A stretch of 64,000 nt of DNA from Spirochaetota bacterium. Its GTDB lineage: Bacteria; Spirochaetota; Spirochaetia; DTKZ01. The DNA lies in contig JAOABU010000037.1 of assembly GCA_026418195.1 (NCBI GenBank), positions 1 to 64,000 on the forward strand, in the 5' to 3' direction. Shown here piece by piece: positions 27,957 through 37,055 of this stretch (positions are counted from its first letter, which is position 1; every line of letters begins with the position of its first letter). The translations under genes were made by a program, and so were the position numbers. The notes beneath the pieces are model-generated. The model was given only the letters and a program-made list of their open reading frames with translations. It was not told the DNA's origin and searched no databases.

Positions 27957-30014
27957 GATGAGGAGGAAAATGACTCCCCCGCACCACAGAGGAAACCAAT
28001 CCCCATACCGGGTGTAGAAAGTCTGTCCCTCCACTCGCCCTTGTAAGACTTCTCCAAGAGGCACCTCCACCAACAAGGCTCCCTCCTCGTACAATGGCAG
28101 CGAGGACTGTATCCTTCCGTACGGGTCTGAATAGAGAGTCCACCCGGAGGCCGTAGCCCGTAGGAGGGGCCTACGGTTCTCGATAGCTCGGAGCACCGAG
28201 TGGATGGCGTGCTGTTTCCCCTCTACAGGGGTGAGGGACCAATAATCGTTGGAGATATTGACGATCAGATCCGCACCGTTTAACACGAATTTCCGCACGA
28301 GGTTTGGAAACACATCCTCGAAACAGATGGGAGTAGAAAACCGAAACTGAGGATGCTGGAACACGGTCTGCTCTGTCCCAGGTTCCCAAAAATGAACATC
28401 GAACGATTGGAGAGCTTTGTACACCCAGGGAAACTCTTTTTCATAGGGAAAGTACTCGGTAAAAGGAACGAGCTTGTTCTTATGGTACACTCCTTGAATC
28501 GACCCATCCGGTGCAAAGAATACGGCTGCGTTGTAATTCTTCCGCACCTCTTCCGATCCTGCTTTAGACACGATCTCATAATCATCGTTTCCTGTAATAA
28601 GGTAGGTCCCAAGAGTTTTCTGATAGGCAAGGAAATCCCGAACCAATCGGGCTAGCTCGAACTTTTCCGGATCTTCCCTACTCCACCGTCGAAGGTTGGG
28701 AACAAAAGCTGTTTCGGACCATACCACTAGATCCACAGGGGATTCCTTACTTCGCAACACCTCATCGGTCAGTCTCTTAAGCACCTCAAAGGTTTTCCTA
28801 TACTCGTCTTTCCGTGGATCGGTATTCTGCTGAATCAGGGCTATCCTTACAGAACCACCCTTCATAGGAAGCGAGGGGGTCCATAAACCCATATCTTCTT
28901 TTAGAATCCATCCTCCATACACTAGGGCTCCAACCACCAATAGGGCGCTGAACAGAATGGCTCTCACCCTTTGGGAACTCTCCTCCCAACTCTCAGTCCA
29001 CAGTTCGGCCAAAGCGGCATTCCACAGAAACAGAAGGAATGACACCCCCCAAACCCCTGTGATCTCCGCCACCTGCAGGACCACAGGCCACTGGTACTGG
29101 GAAGCCCCCAAAAGACCCCACGGATACCCTAGAAAACCACTGGATCGGGCATACTCGAAAAGGGTAAATAGGGATGCCACTAGAACAAACCGATATAGGG
29201 GCTTTACTCTTTGTAACAGAGGAGCGCATACCATCATGAAAAGGAAGTAGAAGGCTCCCTGTATCAGAATGATCACTAGGAGGGACACAAGACTGAAGGT
29301 TCCCAACCAGAAGTTGATCAGGGTCGACGTGTAAGTTCCGTACACAGTGCCGTAGAACACAATGGCCTTTCGGTCCGATCGAAAAAGCACCGAGAACAAG
29401 GGAATCAAAGCTACCCAGGCTAGGGCTCCATAACCATCCAGCTGTAAAAAAGAAGGAAAGGACAGAGTCGTGAGTAGTGAACTGAAAAGGACCTTGGGTA
29501 GCCGCCAGGAATCCGGCCTTCGAACCTCCGCATTCCGGATATACACCCAAAATCCCCCCATAAGGAGGGGTCCATACCGTACAAAAGCCACTGCCCGTTC
29601 GGTTCGACTATCAGGGGCAAGTTTCAAGTTCCCCCCACTCCGAATGAACCATTGCACATAATCAAGATTCGCATTGGCGGCAAAGATGTAACTGAAAAGG
29701 AATCCGATTCCTGTTAAAGTGAGAAGCACTTCCTCTCCTCCTATGGGGACATCTTCAAGGGGATGACGCTTTTTAGGATCGGTCTTCCTACCATCGACCC
29801 GCCAATTCATTCTGTATAGTGCATATAGAAAATGAATACTCCAAATGGACAGGTACATGATTGTATTGGGGTCCCACCGTTCGATCCTTGTTGCTGGAGG
29901 TAGAAAAAATAGAGGAAAGACCACAACACATGCCGATATATACAGTAAAGAGTGGAGGGGAATTCGAATGAGTGTACGCTTTAGCCCATATGTCACACAT
30001 CGTAAACTTGACAT
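27876..30014 (-). CDS. lnt: Apolipoprotein N-acyltransferase with extended N-terminal TM region
   Basis: Nitrilase-type triad region: VVWSETAFVPN, VYHKNKLVPFTEYFPYE, STPICFEDVFP; membrane domain PWGLLGASQYQWPVVLQVAEITGVWGVSFLL. Exact start uncertain. Confidence 0.88.
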   Translation of the reverse strand: MSSLRCVTYGLKRTLIRIPLHSLLYISACVVVFPLFFLPPATRIERWDPNTIMYLSIWSIHFLYALYRMNWRVDGRKTDPKKRHPLEDVPIGGEEVLLTLTGIGFLFSYIFAANANLDYVQWFIRSGGNLKLAPDSRTERAVAFVRYGPLLMGGFWVYIRNAEVRRPDSWRLPKVLFSSLLTTLSFPSFLQLDGYGALAWVALIPLFSVLFRSDRKAIVFYGTVYGTYTSTLINFWLGTFSLVSLLVIILIQGAFYFLFMMVCAPLLQRVKPLYRFVLVASLFTLFEYARSSGFLGYPWGLLGASQYQWPVVLQVAEITGVWGVSFLLFLWNAALAELWTESWEESSQRVRAILFSALLVVGALVYGGWILKEDMGLWTPSLPMKGGSVRIALIQQNTDPRKDEYRKTFEVLKRLTDEVLRSKESPVDLVVWSETAFVPNLRRWSREDPEKFELARLVRDFLAYQKTLGTYLITGNDDYEIVSKAGSEEVRKNYNAAVFFAPDGSIQGVYHKNKLVPFTEYFPYEKEFPWVYKALQSFDVHFWEPGTEQTVFQHPQFRFSTPICFEDVFPNLVRKFVLNGADLIVNISNDYWSLTPVEGKQHAIHSVLRAIENRRPLLRATASGWTLYSDPYGRIQSSLPLYEEGALLVEVPLGEVLQGRVEGQTFYTRYGDWFPLWCGGVIFLLILLTVWRKTSSSPARGYHRCFLGGLLG

Positions 30015-30037
30015 ATTCTAGCACCCTCTTCTATGAT
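30008..30037 (+). promoter_or_regulatory. Putative sigma-70 promoter TTGACA-N18-TATGAT
   Basis: Direct reading upstream of the HD-GYP gene. Confidence 0.55.
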
Positions 30038-30047
30038 GGGAAACACG

Positions 30048-31283
30048 ATGCCGCAATCCGATCCGGAGAAACTGAAACAGATTATCGAGTTAGATTCCGA
30101 ACTTCACAAAATTCACGACTTAGATATTTTACTGGAACGGATCCTATACGAAGCTCGCAAAGTTGTAAATGCAGATGCCGGATCCATCTACATCAAAGAA
30201 GGGGATCATCTGGTAATCCAGTATGCACAGAACGATACGATCCAGAAGTCTCTTCCCCCAGGCCAGAAACTGATTTACAAGGTTTTCAAGGTAAAGATCA
30301 ATCCCAAGACAATCTCCGGATATGTAGCCAGTACGGGTTCGGCTGTAAACATACCCGATGTATACAGAATTTCACCCGATGCTCCCTTCAGTTTCGATCC
30401 CTCCTACGACCGAATATCTGGGTACCGCACCGTTTCCAACCTGACTGTTCCCATCCGAACCAATTTGGGGGAAATCCTCGGGGTACTACAGATGATTAAC
30501 GCGAAGGATACGGATGGAAAGGTAATCCCCTTTACCGATGAAGACGAAATGCTAGTCCTCCATTTCGCTACCAATGTGTCTACCGCCCTCCAACGGGCTC
30601 AGATGACCCGGGCTATCCTTCTACGCATGATCCGTATGGCCGAGCTTCGGGATCCTAAGGAGACAGGCCCTCATGTAAACCGGGTAGCAGGGTATGCAGT
30701 GGAAATCTACGAACGTTGGGCCCAGAAACACAACATTCCCCAGCGGGAAATCGAAAAAACACGGGATAACTTACGGATGGCTGCCATGCTTCACGATGTG
30801 GGAAAGGTGGCCATTTCAGACATCATTCTAAAAAAACCTGCCCGTTTCACCGATGACGAGTACGAGATCATGAAATCTCATACGTACATGGGGGCCCGCT
30901 TGTTCATCGATAAACAATCGGAGTTCGACGAACTGGCTCAACTGGTAGCATTGACCCATCACGAGAATTGGGACGGTAGCGGGTACCCTGGAAAGATCGA
31001 CATTGACACGGCCGATCCTGAGCGGCTCCGGAAAGCAAAACCTCGAGGTTTGAAAGGAGAAGAAATACCCCTATTCGGGCGGATCGTTTCCATAGCCGAT
31101 GTGTACGATGCCCTTGTATCCCACCGCATCTACAAGGAAGCTTGGACAGAAGAACAGGTTCTGGCAGAGATGCGCAAACTCTCCGGCACCAAGTTCGATC
31201 CCGAGCTAGTGGAAATCTTCTTTGAGGTTCTACCCAACATCAAAGCCATTGCATCCAAGTATCCAGATTCGGAGTCCAATTGA
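30048..31283 (+). CDS. GAF + HD-GYP domain protein (putative c-di-GMP phosphodiesterase)
   Basis: GAF region ILYEARKVVNADAGSIYI; HD motif MLHDVGKVAI; HHENWDGSGYPG. ORF track starts at 30033; ATG 30048 (MPQSDPEKL) preferred because upstream ATGs lie in the putative -10. Confidence 0.88.
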   Translation: MPQSDPEKLKQIIELDSELHKIHDLDILLERILYEARKVVNADAGSIYIKEGDHLVIQYAQNDTIQKSLPPGQKLIYKVFKVKINPKTISGYVASTGSAVNIPDVYRISPDAPFSFDPSYDRISGYRTVSNLTVPIRTNLGEILGVLQMINAKDTDGKVIPFTDEDEMLVLHFATNVSTALQRAQMTRAILLRMIRMAELRDPKETGPHVNRVAGYAVEIYERWAQKHNIPQREIEKTRDNLRMAAMLHDVGKVAISDIILKKPARFTDDEYEIMKSHTYMGARLFIDKQSEFDELAQLVALTHHENWDGSGYPGKIDIDTADPERLRKAKPRGLKGEEIPLFGRIVSIADVYDALVSHRIYKEAWTEEQVLAEMRKLSGTKFDPELVEIFFEVLPNIKAIASKYPDSESN

Positions 31284-31294
31284 AAGGATTTATC

Positions 31295-32383
31295 ATGAAA
31301 AAGCCTGTCACCCGAACGTTTGGAATCCTTACCTCTGGAGGTGATTGTCCGGGATTGAACGCTGCCATCCGTGGGGTAGCGAAAGCTGCTCACTTCACGT
31401 ACAACATGACCGTCATCGGCATTTCCGAAGGGTACAGGGGTCTGATCGAGGGAAACGCTCGCCTGCTCAAACCCGAAGATTTCAGCGGAATCCTCACTCA
31501 GGGTGGGACTATATTGGGCACTTCTAGGGAAAAACCATTCAAGCTGGATAAGAACGCTCCCAAGGATTCTTCATTAGGAAGACAGAAGCCTGAAGCGATC
31601 ATCGAAAACTACCATCGGTTAAACTTAGATTGCCTCGTTGTGCTTGGAGGAAATGGAACCCATAAAACTGCCAACCTGTTGAAACAGGAAGGTCTAAACA
31701 TTATCGGTCTTCCTAAAACCATCGATAACGATATCTGGGGAACCGATGTGACTTTTGGATTCCATAGTGCAGTGGACATCGCCACCGAAGCAATTGACCG
31801 TCTTCACTCTACCGCTCATTCCCACAATCGAGTGATGGTGATCGAGTTGATGGGGCACAAAGCTGGATGGTTAGCTCTCTATGCGGGAATTGCAGGGGGA
31901 GGCGACGTGATCCTCATTCCTGAAATTCCATACTCAATAGATGCAATTTGCCGGCATCTATTAAAACGAGCTCGTAGCGGGAAACAATTCTCTATTGTCG
32001 TGGTAGCCGAGGGTGCGGTGTCCCAAGAAGAAATCCAGAACTCTAAACCGAAGAAGCAGAAAAACCCCTACTTCTCCAAAGGTCATGAGGTAGCAGAGGC
32101 AATCGCTGAAGCCTCCGGAATGGAAACCCGACTTACCGTTCTTGGATACCTCCAACGGGGGGGAACCCCCTCCCCATACGACCGACTTCTCGCAACCCTC
32201 TTCGGTACCACAGCCGCAGACCTCATGGCCGAAGGGAATTTTGGGAAGATGGTCGCTCTGGAAGGTTCCCGTATCATTACCCGACCCTTGGAAGAAGTGG
32301 CAGGCAAGTTGAAACGAGTTCCTCTAGACCATCCTTTGATCCGCACTGCTCGCAACATCGGAACCTGTTTGGGAGATGAATAG
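31295..32383 (+). CDS. 6-phosphofructokinase, group III-like
   Basis: ILTSGGDCPGLNAAIRG, VLGGNGTHKTA, GLPKTIDNDIWGTD, IELMGHKAGWLAL, GYLQRGGTPSPYDR. ATG at 31295 preferred over TTG 31280. Confidence 0.9.
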   Translation: MKKPVTRTFGILTSGGDCPGLNAAIRGVAKAAHFTYNMTVIGISEGYRGLIEGNARLLKPEDFSGILTQGGTILGTSREKPFKLDKNAPKDSSLGRQKPEAIIENYHRLNLDCLVVLGGNGTHKTANLLKQEGLNIIGLPKTIDNDIWGTDVTFGFHSAVDIATEAIDRLHSTAHSHNRVMVIELMGHKAGWLALYAGIAGGGDVILIPEIPYSIDAICRHLLKRARSGKQFSIVVVAEGAVSQEEIQNSKPKKQKNPYFSKGHEVAEAIAEASGMETRLTVLGYLQRGGTPSPYDRLLATLFGTTAADLMAEGNFGKMVALEGSRIITRPLEEVAGKLKRVPLDHPLIRTARNIGTCLGDE

Positions 32384-32520
32384 GGAAGCACCATAGCAAA
32401 TTTTGAATGAGACTGTATACTTTTTTATACATTTTTACTGAAAAATGAAAAAATAACAAAACTCTAATTTCTAACTAGTTGTCTTACAGAAAAATACACT
32501 CAACGAAAAAATCTCTTTAA

Positions 32521-32537
32521 TTGGCATACATATTGCA
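32521..32537 (+). promoter_or_regulatory. Putative sigma-54 (-24/-12) promoter TTGGCATACATATTGCA
   Basis: GG-N10-GC spacing exact, TTGGCA and TTGCA elements; 45 nt upstream of the ATG at 32582. Confidence 0.65.
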
Positions 32538-32581
32538 TTTTATTAACGATCTCGGAACTACACATCAAAGGATCACAAAGT

Positions 32582-33211
32582 ATGGAACTGTTCAGCACTG
32601 TCGGTGTACTTTACCTTAGAGAAAAAGATTTTGCAGAAGAACTGAAAACAGAACTTATCAGAAAGTCCATTCATATGCTGATCGCCCTAGTTCCTCTCCT
32701 TGCTTCCCTATTAGGAGCTGCCATCACGTTAGCTCTTCTAGCGGCTGGAGTACTCTTCTATAGCTTTGCCGAATATCAGAGGAAACATGGCAGAAGCATC
32801 CCTCTCATCACTCGTATCACCAATGCAGCTGCCCGTCAAACTGATCGGGAGGGCATGATTCTCGGTCCTATCACATTGGGTATCGGTGCCATGGTATCCC
32901 TCCTCCTGTACCCCGCTCCCGCATCTATAATCGCGATTTATTCCTTAGCCTTCGGAGATAGTATATCCAGCATTGCCGGTAAATTGTTTGGGAGAAGCCC
33001 CTTCCCCTACCTTCAAGGAAAAACCTTGGAAGGTAGTCTAGCATGCTTCATCCTGGTATTCTACATTACCTTCCGAATGGTTGGGACTCCTCTACCCTCC
33101 CTTGTCATAGCAGGAGTTGCTACCATCCTAGAGGCCGTTCCTATAAAAGACCTCGATAATATCATCTTACCTATGGGTAGTGGATTTGCAGCTAGCCTGC
33201 TTTTCCTCTAA
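32582..33211 (+). CDS. Dolichol/phytol kinase-like or CDP-diglyceride synthetase-like membrane protein
   Basis: ELKTELIRKSIHM, YSLAFGDSISSIAGKLFGRSPFPYLQGKTLEGSLACF typical of SEC59/VTE5-like proteins. Confidence 0.75.
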   Translation: MELFSTVGVLYLREKDFAEELKTELIRKSIHMLIALVPLLASLLGAAITLALLAAGVLFYSFAEYQRKHGRSIPLITRITNAAARQTDREGMILGPITLGIGAMVSLLLYPAPASIIAIYSLAFGDSISSIAGKLFGRSPFPYLQGKTLEGSLACFILVFYITFRMVGTPLPSLVIAGVATILEAVPIKDLDNIILPMGSGFAASLLFL

Positions 33212-33216
33212 GGTGT

Positions 33217-33999
33217 TTAGATCCATAGATGTTTCAGGTAGCTCTTGCGGCTGAAGTAAAACGATCCTATTCCTAATAAAAAAACCCCAAGGAATCCTAA
33301 CGGGGTATCGGAGCGGAAAAACACAATTTCTCGTCCTACCAGTAGGACGGTTGTTGCCCCACAGATAGCCCACGCTTCCCTTGACCGAGACAGGAGGGCT
33401 GAACGAGCAAAACCCAGGATGGTCAATGCCATCAACCCTCCCCGCACTAGAAGCAAGTACTCTTCACCTCCTACCCGGTATAGGAGGAATGGTTTCAGGG
33501 TGGTAATGTCTACAGGCATTGAATAGGAAAGAGCCAATGAAAAAGTACCCAAAACACTCAACAATGTCCCAACTTTCTGGTAAGTCACTTCCCCCGAATA
33601 GATGCTGCTGGCGAACATGCAGAACAACCCCATAAAATAGCCAAAGTACACAATTCGTGTGAGTAATCCACCAAAGTATGGAGTGATGTGTTTCAATTGG
33701 AATATCCAGTTCAGAATCCGAAGCCCATCAAAGGAAAGGGTGATCAGAAACACGAGGAAGAAGTAGATTTCCAGAGAAGACATCCTTCGGAACAACCTGC
33801 GAAACCCAAACCCTCCAAATACCGAAAAAGCCGAGGTCAATCCTGTGATGAGTATTGGCCAGAGGTAGATGTTTTCCTTCCATTGGGAATCCTTTAGCAT
33901 CCAAACACCGAGAACTAGGCTTAAAAGGTATAAGGAAAAGAACAGTAAGCTGACTACCGCTCCAACGGTAAGAAAGATTCTCCGAACTGCCAATCTCAT
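33217..33999 (-). CDS. Hypothetical 7-TM-like membrane protein
   Basis: 260-aa ORF with multiple hydrophobic segments. Confidence 0.6.
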   Translation of the reverse strand: MRLAVRRIFLTVGAVVSLLFFSLYLLSLVLGVWMLKDSQWKENIYLWPILITGLTSAFSVFGGFGFRRLFRRMSSLEIYFFLVFLITLSFDGLRILNWIFQLKHITPYFGGLLTRIVYFGYFMGLFCMFASSIYSGEVTYQKVGTLLSVLGTFSLALSYSMPVDITTLKPFLLYRVGGEEYLLLVRGGLMALTILGFARSALLSRSREAWAICGATTVLLVGREIVFFRSDTPLGFLGVFLLGIGSFYFSRKSYLKHLWI

Positions 34000-34064
34000 A
34001 TCCTAACTAGTACCTTGAAAAGTAGGAAGTTGCAAGAAAAAACTCTTGAGAAACGCTTTTTCTT

Positions 34065-34099
34065 ATCGATATTCATAGATAGAGGAGAAGAATATCGAT
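34065..34099 (+). promoter_or_regulatory. Inverted repeat placing SD in loop and start codon in stem
   Basis: ATCGATATTC-N15-GAATATCGAT, 10-bp perfect arms; ATG at 34098. Confidence 0.6.
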
Positions 34100-34805
34100 G
34101 AACACTCGTCCAATCCTTCGTTTCGTACTAATGGGGATCCTTCTTTGCACAGTGAGCCTGGTAAATGTGTTTGCAGGGGATGTGGCTACCTTTGTGAATT
34201 TAGGATTCTCTTCCAAATCGGAATACTTCATGTTCGGTTTCCATGGATGGGACTCGGATGCGAAGCACTTCTTTGCCGAAATCTATACTGTACAGGTGAA
34301 GGAAAATCGGTTCGCTCCCGGAGGAGTCTCCAAAAAAGAGTATCCCGGACAGCTCGCACCCGGACAGGATACAGCCGGTGCTTTCTATACCCTTCTGGAA
34401 GAGAACGGTCCCCTCACGAAAAAATTTGGTATCAATCATATGAAACAGGGACGGTTGATCTATATACTCATGAATGGCGAACCACCGAAGGATAATCTCG
34501 AATTCCGAGATTTCGTCTCCTCCTCCACCTACAAAGTCAAAATGGTGAAAGATATCAAAGGAAAAGGGGAAAAGGTGCAGTCCGCCTTCTATTTAGATGT
34601 GTCCCTTACGTTAAAAGATGGGAAGTCGAAAACCCATACTATTGGTCTGAAAGATCACTACCGTCCTGGTATCCAAGACTACCGGATCCGCCAGATTCTG
34701 GTTTCTCCAGACGAGCAGCATGTAGTATTCGTTATAGAAACGATCCAGTACGGCAAGCAAGGACCTTCGATCCGGTACATGGTGGAGACAGCGAAACTGT
34801 TTTAA
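34098..34805 (+). CDS. Secreted DUF2259-like protein
   Basis: Signal peptide ending NVFAGD; DVATFVNLGFSSKSEYFMFGFHGWDS...FFAEIYTVQV resembles DUF2259 proteins known from treponemes. Confidence 0.65.
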   Translation: MNTRPILRFVLMGILLCTVSLVNVFAGDVATFVNLGFSSKSEYFMFGFHGWDSDAKHFFAEIYTVQVKENRFAPGGVSKKEYPGQLAPGQDTAGAFYTLLEENGPLTKKFGINHMKQGRLIYILMNGEPPKDNLEFRDFVSSSTYKVKMVKDIKGKGEKVQSAFYLDVSLTLKDGKSKTHTIGLKDHYRPGIQDYRIRQILVSPDEQHVVFVIETIQYGKQGPSIRYMVETAKLF

Positions 34806-34842
34806 CCCTTAGAACCCGTTTCTCTTCTGTGCGCTAAGGAGT

Positions 34843-34866
34843 TTTCGTCACCGTTCCTTGACGAAA
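34843..34866 (+). promoter_or_regulatory. Stem-loop TTTCGTCA-ccgttcct-TGACGAAA upstream of proS
   Basis: 8-bp perfect arms, 8-nt loop, no following T-tract. Confidence 0.5.
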
Positions 34867-34932
34867 CCGGATCATATCTTTTACAATCTCACCACCTTAG
34901 GGTTACATCCTCCTAACATTCGATGAGGGCAC

Positions 34933-36363
34933 ATGGCAGATCGTATCACACCACGGAACGTAAACTATTCAGACTGGTATATTGACATCGTGATCCAGGC
35001 TAAGCTGGCTGACTACAGTCCGGTAAAGGGTTGCATGGTGATCCGGCCCAGAGGGTATGCGTTATGGGAACGGATCCAGTCTGTGCTGGATGGAATGTTC
35101 AAAGCGACGGGACATCAGAATGCCTACTTCCCCCTACTGATTCCAGAAAGTTTCTTACAAAAGGAAGCCGAACATGTGGAAGGCTTTGCACCAGAGCTCG
35201 CAGTGGTTACAATTGGCGGGGGGGAACCTCTGGAAGAGCCTCTCGTAATCCGACCTACTTCGGAAACCATCATCTGGAGCATGTACAAAAAATGGATCCA
35301 ATCTTACCGAGATCTGCCTCTCCTGATTAACCAGTGGGCCAATGTGCTCCGATGGGAAAAGCGAACCCGCTTATTCCTCCGAACCACCGAATTCCTCTGG
35401 CAGGAAGGTCATACAGCTCATGCTACGGCCGAGGAAGCTCAGGAAGAGACCCTCCGCATGCTAAATGTGTACCGGACCTTTGCGGAAGAGTACCTTGCCC
35501 TTCCTGTGCTCACTGGACGTAAATCCGAATCCGAAAAGTTTGCGGGTGCAGTGGCTACCTACGCTATCGAAGCGATGATGCAGGATCGCAAAGCCCTTCA
35601 AGCAGGGACTTCTCACAACCTGGGACAGAACTTTGCCAAAGCTTTTGACGTTACGTTTCAGGACAAGAACGGAAACCTCTCCTATGTCTATGCCACCTCC
35701 TGGGGAGTCTCCACCCGATTGATTGGAGCCCTTATTATGGCTCACTCGGACGATAAGGGGTTGGTCCTCCCGCCCAAAATTGCTCCGACCCAGGTGGTAG
35801 TGATTCCCATCTATAAAACAGCTAACAAAGGTGAGATTCTAGATTACTCTTCCCGATTGGTGCAAACATTGAAGGAAGAGTTCACCGTCGAATACGACCC
35901 CGATGACTCCAGTTCGCCCGGATACAAGTTTGCCGAGTGGGAACTTTTGGGAGTACCCGTCCGTGTAGAAGTTGGACCAAAGGACAAAGAGAAGAATCAA
36001 GTGGTACTGGTTCGTCGGGATACAGGAGAAAAGTCCTACGTTGCTTTGAACGAGGTGAAGCAACGGATTCGGGAGCTCCTGGATGCTATTCAGAAAAACC
36101 TCTACCAGCGAGCGCTGGAGTTCCGAATTTCTCATACCCGGCAAATCGCCCAGTACACCGAGTTTAAAACCTTCTTTGAAGAGGATGGTGGATTTGCCGA
36201 AAGCCCCTGGTGTGGTTCTGCTGACTGCGAAGCCCGAGTCAAAGAAGACACCAAAGCCACTATCCGAGTCCTACCGTTCGGGAACGAGGAACGAGCAAAC
36301 GGGGTATGTGTGGTATGCGGAAACCCTGCCAAACATCTGGCCATTTTCGCTAAGAGTTATTGA
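34933..36363 (+). CDS. proS: Prolyl-tRNA synthetase (short archaeal/eukaryal-like type)
   Basis: [77 protein letters not shown]-terminal [10 protein letters not shown]...CVVCG. Confidence 0.95.
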   Translation: MADRITPRNVNYSDWYIDIVIQAKLADYSPVKGCMVIRPRGYALWERIQSVLDGMFKATGHQNAYFPLLIPESFLQKEAEHVEGFAPELAVVTIGGGEPLEEPLVIRPTSETIIWSMYKKWIQSYRDLPLLINQWANVLRWEKRTRLFLRTTEFLWQEGHTAHATAEEAQEETLRMLNVYRTFAEEYLALPVLTGRKSESEKFAGAVATYAIEAMMQDRKALQAGTSHNLGQNFAKAFDVTFQDKNGNLSYVYATSWGVSTRLIGALIMAHSDDKGLVLPPKIAPTQVVVIPIYKTANKGEILDYSSRLVQTLKEEFTVEYDPDDSSSPGYKFAEWELLGVPVRVEVGPKDKEKNQVVLVRRDTGEKSYVALNEVKQRIRELLDAIQKNLYQRALEFRISHTRQIAQYTEFKTFFEEDGGFAESPWCGSADCEARVKEDTKATIRVLPFGNEERANGVCVVCGNPAKHLAIFAKSY

Positions 36364-36389
36364 GTTTTCGTGGTATACTGTACAGTACA

Positions 36390-37055
36390 ATGTCAGGCTA
36401 TACGAAGAATGGCACACTCGTACTGTGGGTAACTATAGGGTTTCTGACTGTTTTCATTCCTGCTCATGTGTATCCTGCGTGGGAGTTCAAAAAAGAATCG
36501 TTCGAATTCTATTACGATCTTCTATGGCTGGGTAATTCCGATACGGATAGCGCTCCTTCTCCTCTCTTAGGAGTAATTGGGGGAGGGGTTAGGTTCTGGC
36601 TTTCTGACTCCTTTTCCTTTCAACCCGAGCTGGGACTGTATGGAATGGAATACTTTTACCGGGATGGGAAGGCCTACCCTGCCGAAATAGAATACAAAGA
36701 CGCCGTTGGAGTGATAGGGATCCTTATAGATCCCCTCCTCTATTATCGGTACCCATTGAAGGGGGAAACTCTGGTCCTAAATGGAGGGTTTGGACCCGCC
36801 TTCTCCTTTAAGATTCCCTTGGTACCCCATGGGGATGCCCCGACCCAAGAAGTAGGAGGGTATTTTCTTTCCAACGCTCGCTTCTTCTATCTAGAACTTA
36901 AAGGAACCCTTGACTGGACTATCACCCGAGCGTTGGGAATTTCGGTCCGCCTTCGCACTCTATTACCCATCTTCCACCTATGGGACGGAGAAGGAACTCC
37001 CTTCTACGATCAACTATTCTTCGGTGCTGGAATCGGGATTCGGATCAAAGGTTAA
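36390..37055 (+). CDS. Putative outer-membrane beta-barrel/exported protein
   Basis: N-term MSGYTKNGTLVLWVTIGFLTVFIPAHVYPAW signal; alternating strand-like segments. ORF opens at 36360; ATG 36390 preferred. Confidence 0.6.
   Translation: MSGYTKNGTLVLWVTIGFLTVFIPAHVYPAWEFKKESFEFYYDLLWLGNSDTDSAPSPLLGVIGGGVRFWLSDSFSFQPELGLYGMEYFYRDGKAYPAEIEYKDAVGVIGILIDPLLYYRYPLKGETLVLNGGFGPAFSFKIPLVPHGDAPTQEVGGYFLSNARFFYLELKGTLDWTITRALGISVRLRTLLPIFHLWDGEGTPFYDQLFFGAGIGIRIKG

Noticed and set aside
28993-29550. 185-aa minus-strand ORF inside lnt
   Set aside because: Alternative frame of lnt, whose frame is supported by catalytic motifs.
35218-35224. G7 tract in proS as a phase-variation site
   Set aside because: Too short to argue, and phase-varying an essential tRNA synthetase is implausible.
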